A stretch of 13,208 bases of DNA, from NCBI GenBank assembly GCA_038065125.1, contig JBBTRP010000066.1:1-13208 (forward strand). Reading direction: 5' to 3'. The position numbers and the translations under genes were made by a program. Positions within the stretch are counted from its first letter, which is position 1. The number at the start of each line of letters is the position of its first letter. The DNA comes from JBBTRP01 sp038065125. GTDB lineage: Bacteria; Patescibacteriota; Patescibacteriia; JACQRZ01. The notes beneath the pieces were generated by a model. That model did no database searches and had not been told where the DNA came from. It was given only the letters and a program-made list of their open reading frames with translations. Shown one piece after another: positions 12,092-13,208 of the stretch.

Positions 12092-13129
12092 ATGCAACTT
12101 CGTTTTGTTATTGCAATTGGAGTGTTGACTGCGGGAGCTTTGGGAGCGGGGATTTTTTTGTACGCGAATCGTGTGCAGGATAGGATCAATGCAACCGAAG
12201 AGCGCTTCCGGGCCCTTGAGCAGAAACTCGTAACGATTGAAGAGTCTTTGGGCATACTCGCCGAGAGGGAGCCGTTGACCGTACTAGATCAGCCCTCAAT
12301 CTCAACAGAGGAGCGCGCTAACGAGATCGCCGAGCTTGAGAAAAAGATCGAGAGTCTCCAGAAGCGAAAACCGTCCGTGATGAGCGTGCCGCAGTCGATT
12401 CCTCAATTTCCGCAACCCGATCGACTCACGGCAACGGTTGCAAAAACAGCGCCGGCGGTGGTCTCGATCGTGATATCAAGGGATGTACCGCAACTAGAGG
12501 TGACGTATCAGAATCCGTTTGGGAACGATCCGTTTTTCCAGGATTTCGGCATTCGCGTGCCGGTGTATCGACAGCGGGGGACGACCAAGAAGAAGGTTGG
12601 CGCGGGCACCGGATTTTTAATCTCAAACGACGGATATATTGTGACCAACAAGCACGTGGTGCTTGATGAGGCGGCAGAGTATATGGTTCTTTTGAGTACG
12701 GGCGGGCAGAAAAAGGCCAAGGTCATCTATCGTGACGGAGAGGTGGATGTCGCGCTTTTAGATATAGAAGGGGAGGGATATTCCTCGATTCGCCTTGGCG
12801 ACTCTTCAAAAATCGAGTTAGGGGAGTCGGTCGTCGCGATTGGAAACGCTCTTGGCGAGTACAATAACTCGGTTTCACGCGGGATTGTTTCGGGCCTTGA
12901 CCGGACGGTGAAGGCGGCGGGGCCGCGCGGGGAGTCAGAGGAGCTTTCGGGCGTGATTCAAACTGATGCGGCAATCAATCCGGGAAATTCCGGCGGGCCC
13001 CTGCTGACGTTTGACGGCAAGGCTATCGGCGTGAACGTCGCAACCGTGCTTGGGTCCAATAATATTAGTTTTGCCATTCCCATCAATCGTGTTCGCGACA
13101 TTGTGCGACACTACGTTCCGGGCGTGTGA
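12092..13129 (+). CDS. HtrA/Deg-type trypsin-like serine protease without PDZ domain
   Basis: The protein has 345 aa. Residues 4-24 are a single N-terminal membrane helix, 28-92 are charged and heptad-like (probable coiled coil, which may drive oligomerisation), and a proline-rich linker leads to the protease domain (about 111-342). The catalytic triad is visible: His188 (VTNKHVV), Asp219 (EVDVALLDIE) and Ser300 (NPGNSGGPL). The chain ends 45 residues after the catalytic Ser (SFAIPINRVRDIVRHYVPGV), where canonical DegP/DegS proteins continue into one or two PDZ domains, so the usual peptide-sensing part is missing. The expected role is membrane-anchored quality control of extracytoplasmic proteins. 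The stop is followed by a Shine-Dalgarno and the next gene 8 nt later. Confidence 0.9.
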   Translation: MQLRFVIAIGVLTAGALGAGIFLYANRVQDRINATEERFRALEQKLVTIEESLGILAEREPLTVLDQPSISTEERANEIAELEKKIESLQKRKPSVMSVPQSIPQFPQPDRLTATVAKTAPAVVSIVISRDVPQLEVTYQNPFGNDPFFQDFGIRVPVYRQRGTTKKKVGAGTGFLISNDGYIVTNKHVVLDEAAEYMVLLSTGGQKKAKVIYRDGEVDVALLDIEGEGYSSIRLGDSSKIELGESVVAIGNALGEYNNSVSRGIVSGLDRTVKAAGPRGESEELSGVIQTDAAINPGNSGGPLLTFDGKAIGVNVATVLGSNNISFAIPINRVRDIVRHYVPGV

Positions 13130-13137
13130 GGTATTCC

Positions 13138-13208
13138 GTGAGCGTAAAAACCGGCGCAAAAGAGAAAAAAGTCGTGGAGGCGGCGTCGGGCGAGCTGTTG
13201 GTGTGGGT
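13138..13208 (+). CDS. Start of a probable DUF167/YggU-family protein, 3' truncated
   Basis: A GTG at 13138 is preceded by GAGGT (13128-13132) at 5-nt spacing, and the frame stays open to the window edge. The 23 visible residues (SVKTGAKEKKVVEAASGELL...) resemble the opening of the DUF167/YggU family, whose usual form is roughly V.PGAK...V....G.L.V.V, before its GKAN motif (outside the window). The family is small (about 75-100 aa), cytosolic and of unknown function. It is probably cotranscribed with the protease gene, given the 8-bp gap. With so few residues the assignment is tentative. Confidence 0.5.
   Translation, partial: MSVKTGAKEKKVVEAASGELLVW

Noticed and set aside
1..13208. CRISPR array, tRNA, rRNA or phage structural genes
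   Set aside because: I saw no regularly spaced short repeats, no tRNA-like cloverleaf and no rRNA-like sequence; the only repeats are the two-copy unit and the palindromic element.

Overview
The window looks like a scaffold from an uncultured bacterium of the Candidate Phyla Radiation (Patescibacteria, Parcubacteria-like). This is an inference from gene content and style: stand-alone PEP-utilising 'mobile domain' proteins, a COG1373-type ATPase, several small toxin-antitoxin-like pairs, short intergenic gaps, and start codons that mostly lack a Shine-Dalgarno sequence but lie just behind a recognisable -10 box. A 100-N gap flanked by identical 55-bp sequences shows that it is a metagenome or draft assembly.

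Layout. Bases 1-189 are the 3' end of a PEP-synthase/PPDK-type ATP-grasp gene that stops right after that domain. An AbrB/MazE-like antitoxin overlapping a PIN toxin follows (300-933) and ends at a terminator. A minus-strand small gene lies inside a repeat unit that recurs at 7553-7785 (1006-1372). Next come a histidine-phosphatase-superfamily gene (1388-2320), an overlapping HEPN/MNT pair (2388-3100), and the first of three ~490-500 aa proteins that end in a phosphohistidine swivel domain (3108-4571). A 161-bp palindromic MITE-like element sits exactly at that gene's stop codon. The second swivel protein (4753-6228), an AAA ATPase/DUF4143 gene (6289-7497), the second repeat copy with a broken small gene, and the third swivel protein (8075-9580) follow. 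A convergent minus-strand orphan gene (9630-10220) separates this accessory region from an ordinary one: DUF192 protein, CaCA-type Na+/Ca2+ exchanger (interrupted only by the false gap), HtrA-like protease without a PDZ domain, and the start of a probable DUF167/YggU gene.

How the genes may work together. The most interesting theme is a dikinase taken apart. An ATP-grasp (nucleotide-binding) module appears as a separate polypeptide at the left edge. Three paralogues carry the linker and the phosphohistidine swivel domain, but no ATP-grasp domain and no PEP/pyruvate TIM barrel. Their N-terminal ~300 residues diverge from one another. A plausible but unproven reading is a trans-acting phosphorelay in which a shared ATP-grasp kinase charges several His-domain effectors, resembling rifampin phosphotransferase in architecture but split into parts. 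Toxin-antitoxin-like modules and a COG1373 ATPase lie between these genes, so the region has the character of an accessory or defence island.

Regulation. Several promoters place +1 within about 0-10 nt of the start codon (HEPN, ATPase, DUF192, HtrA), which suggests frequent leaderless transcripts. The minus-strand orphan gene is the contrasting case, with a strong AAGGAGG.
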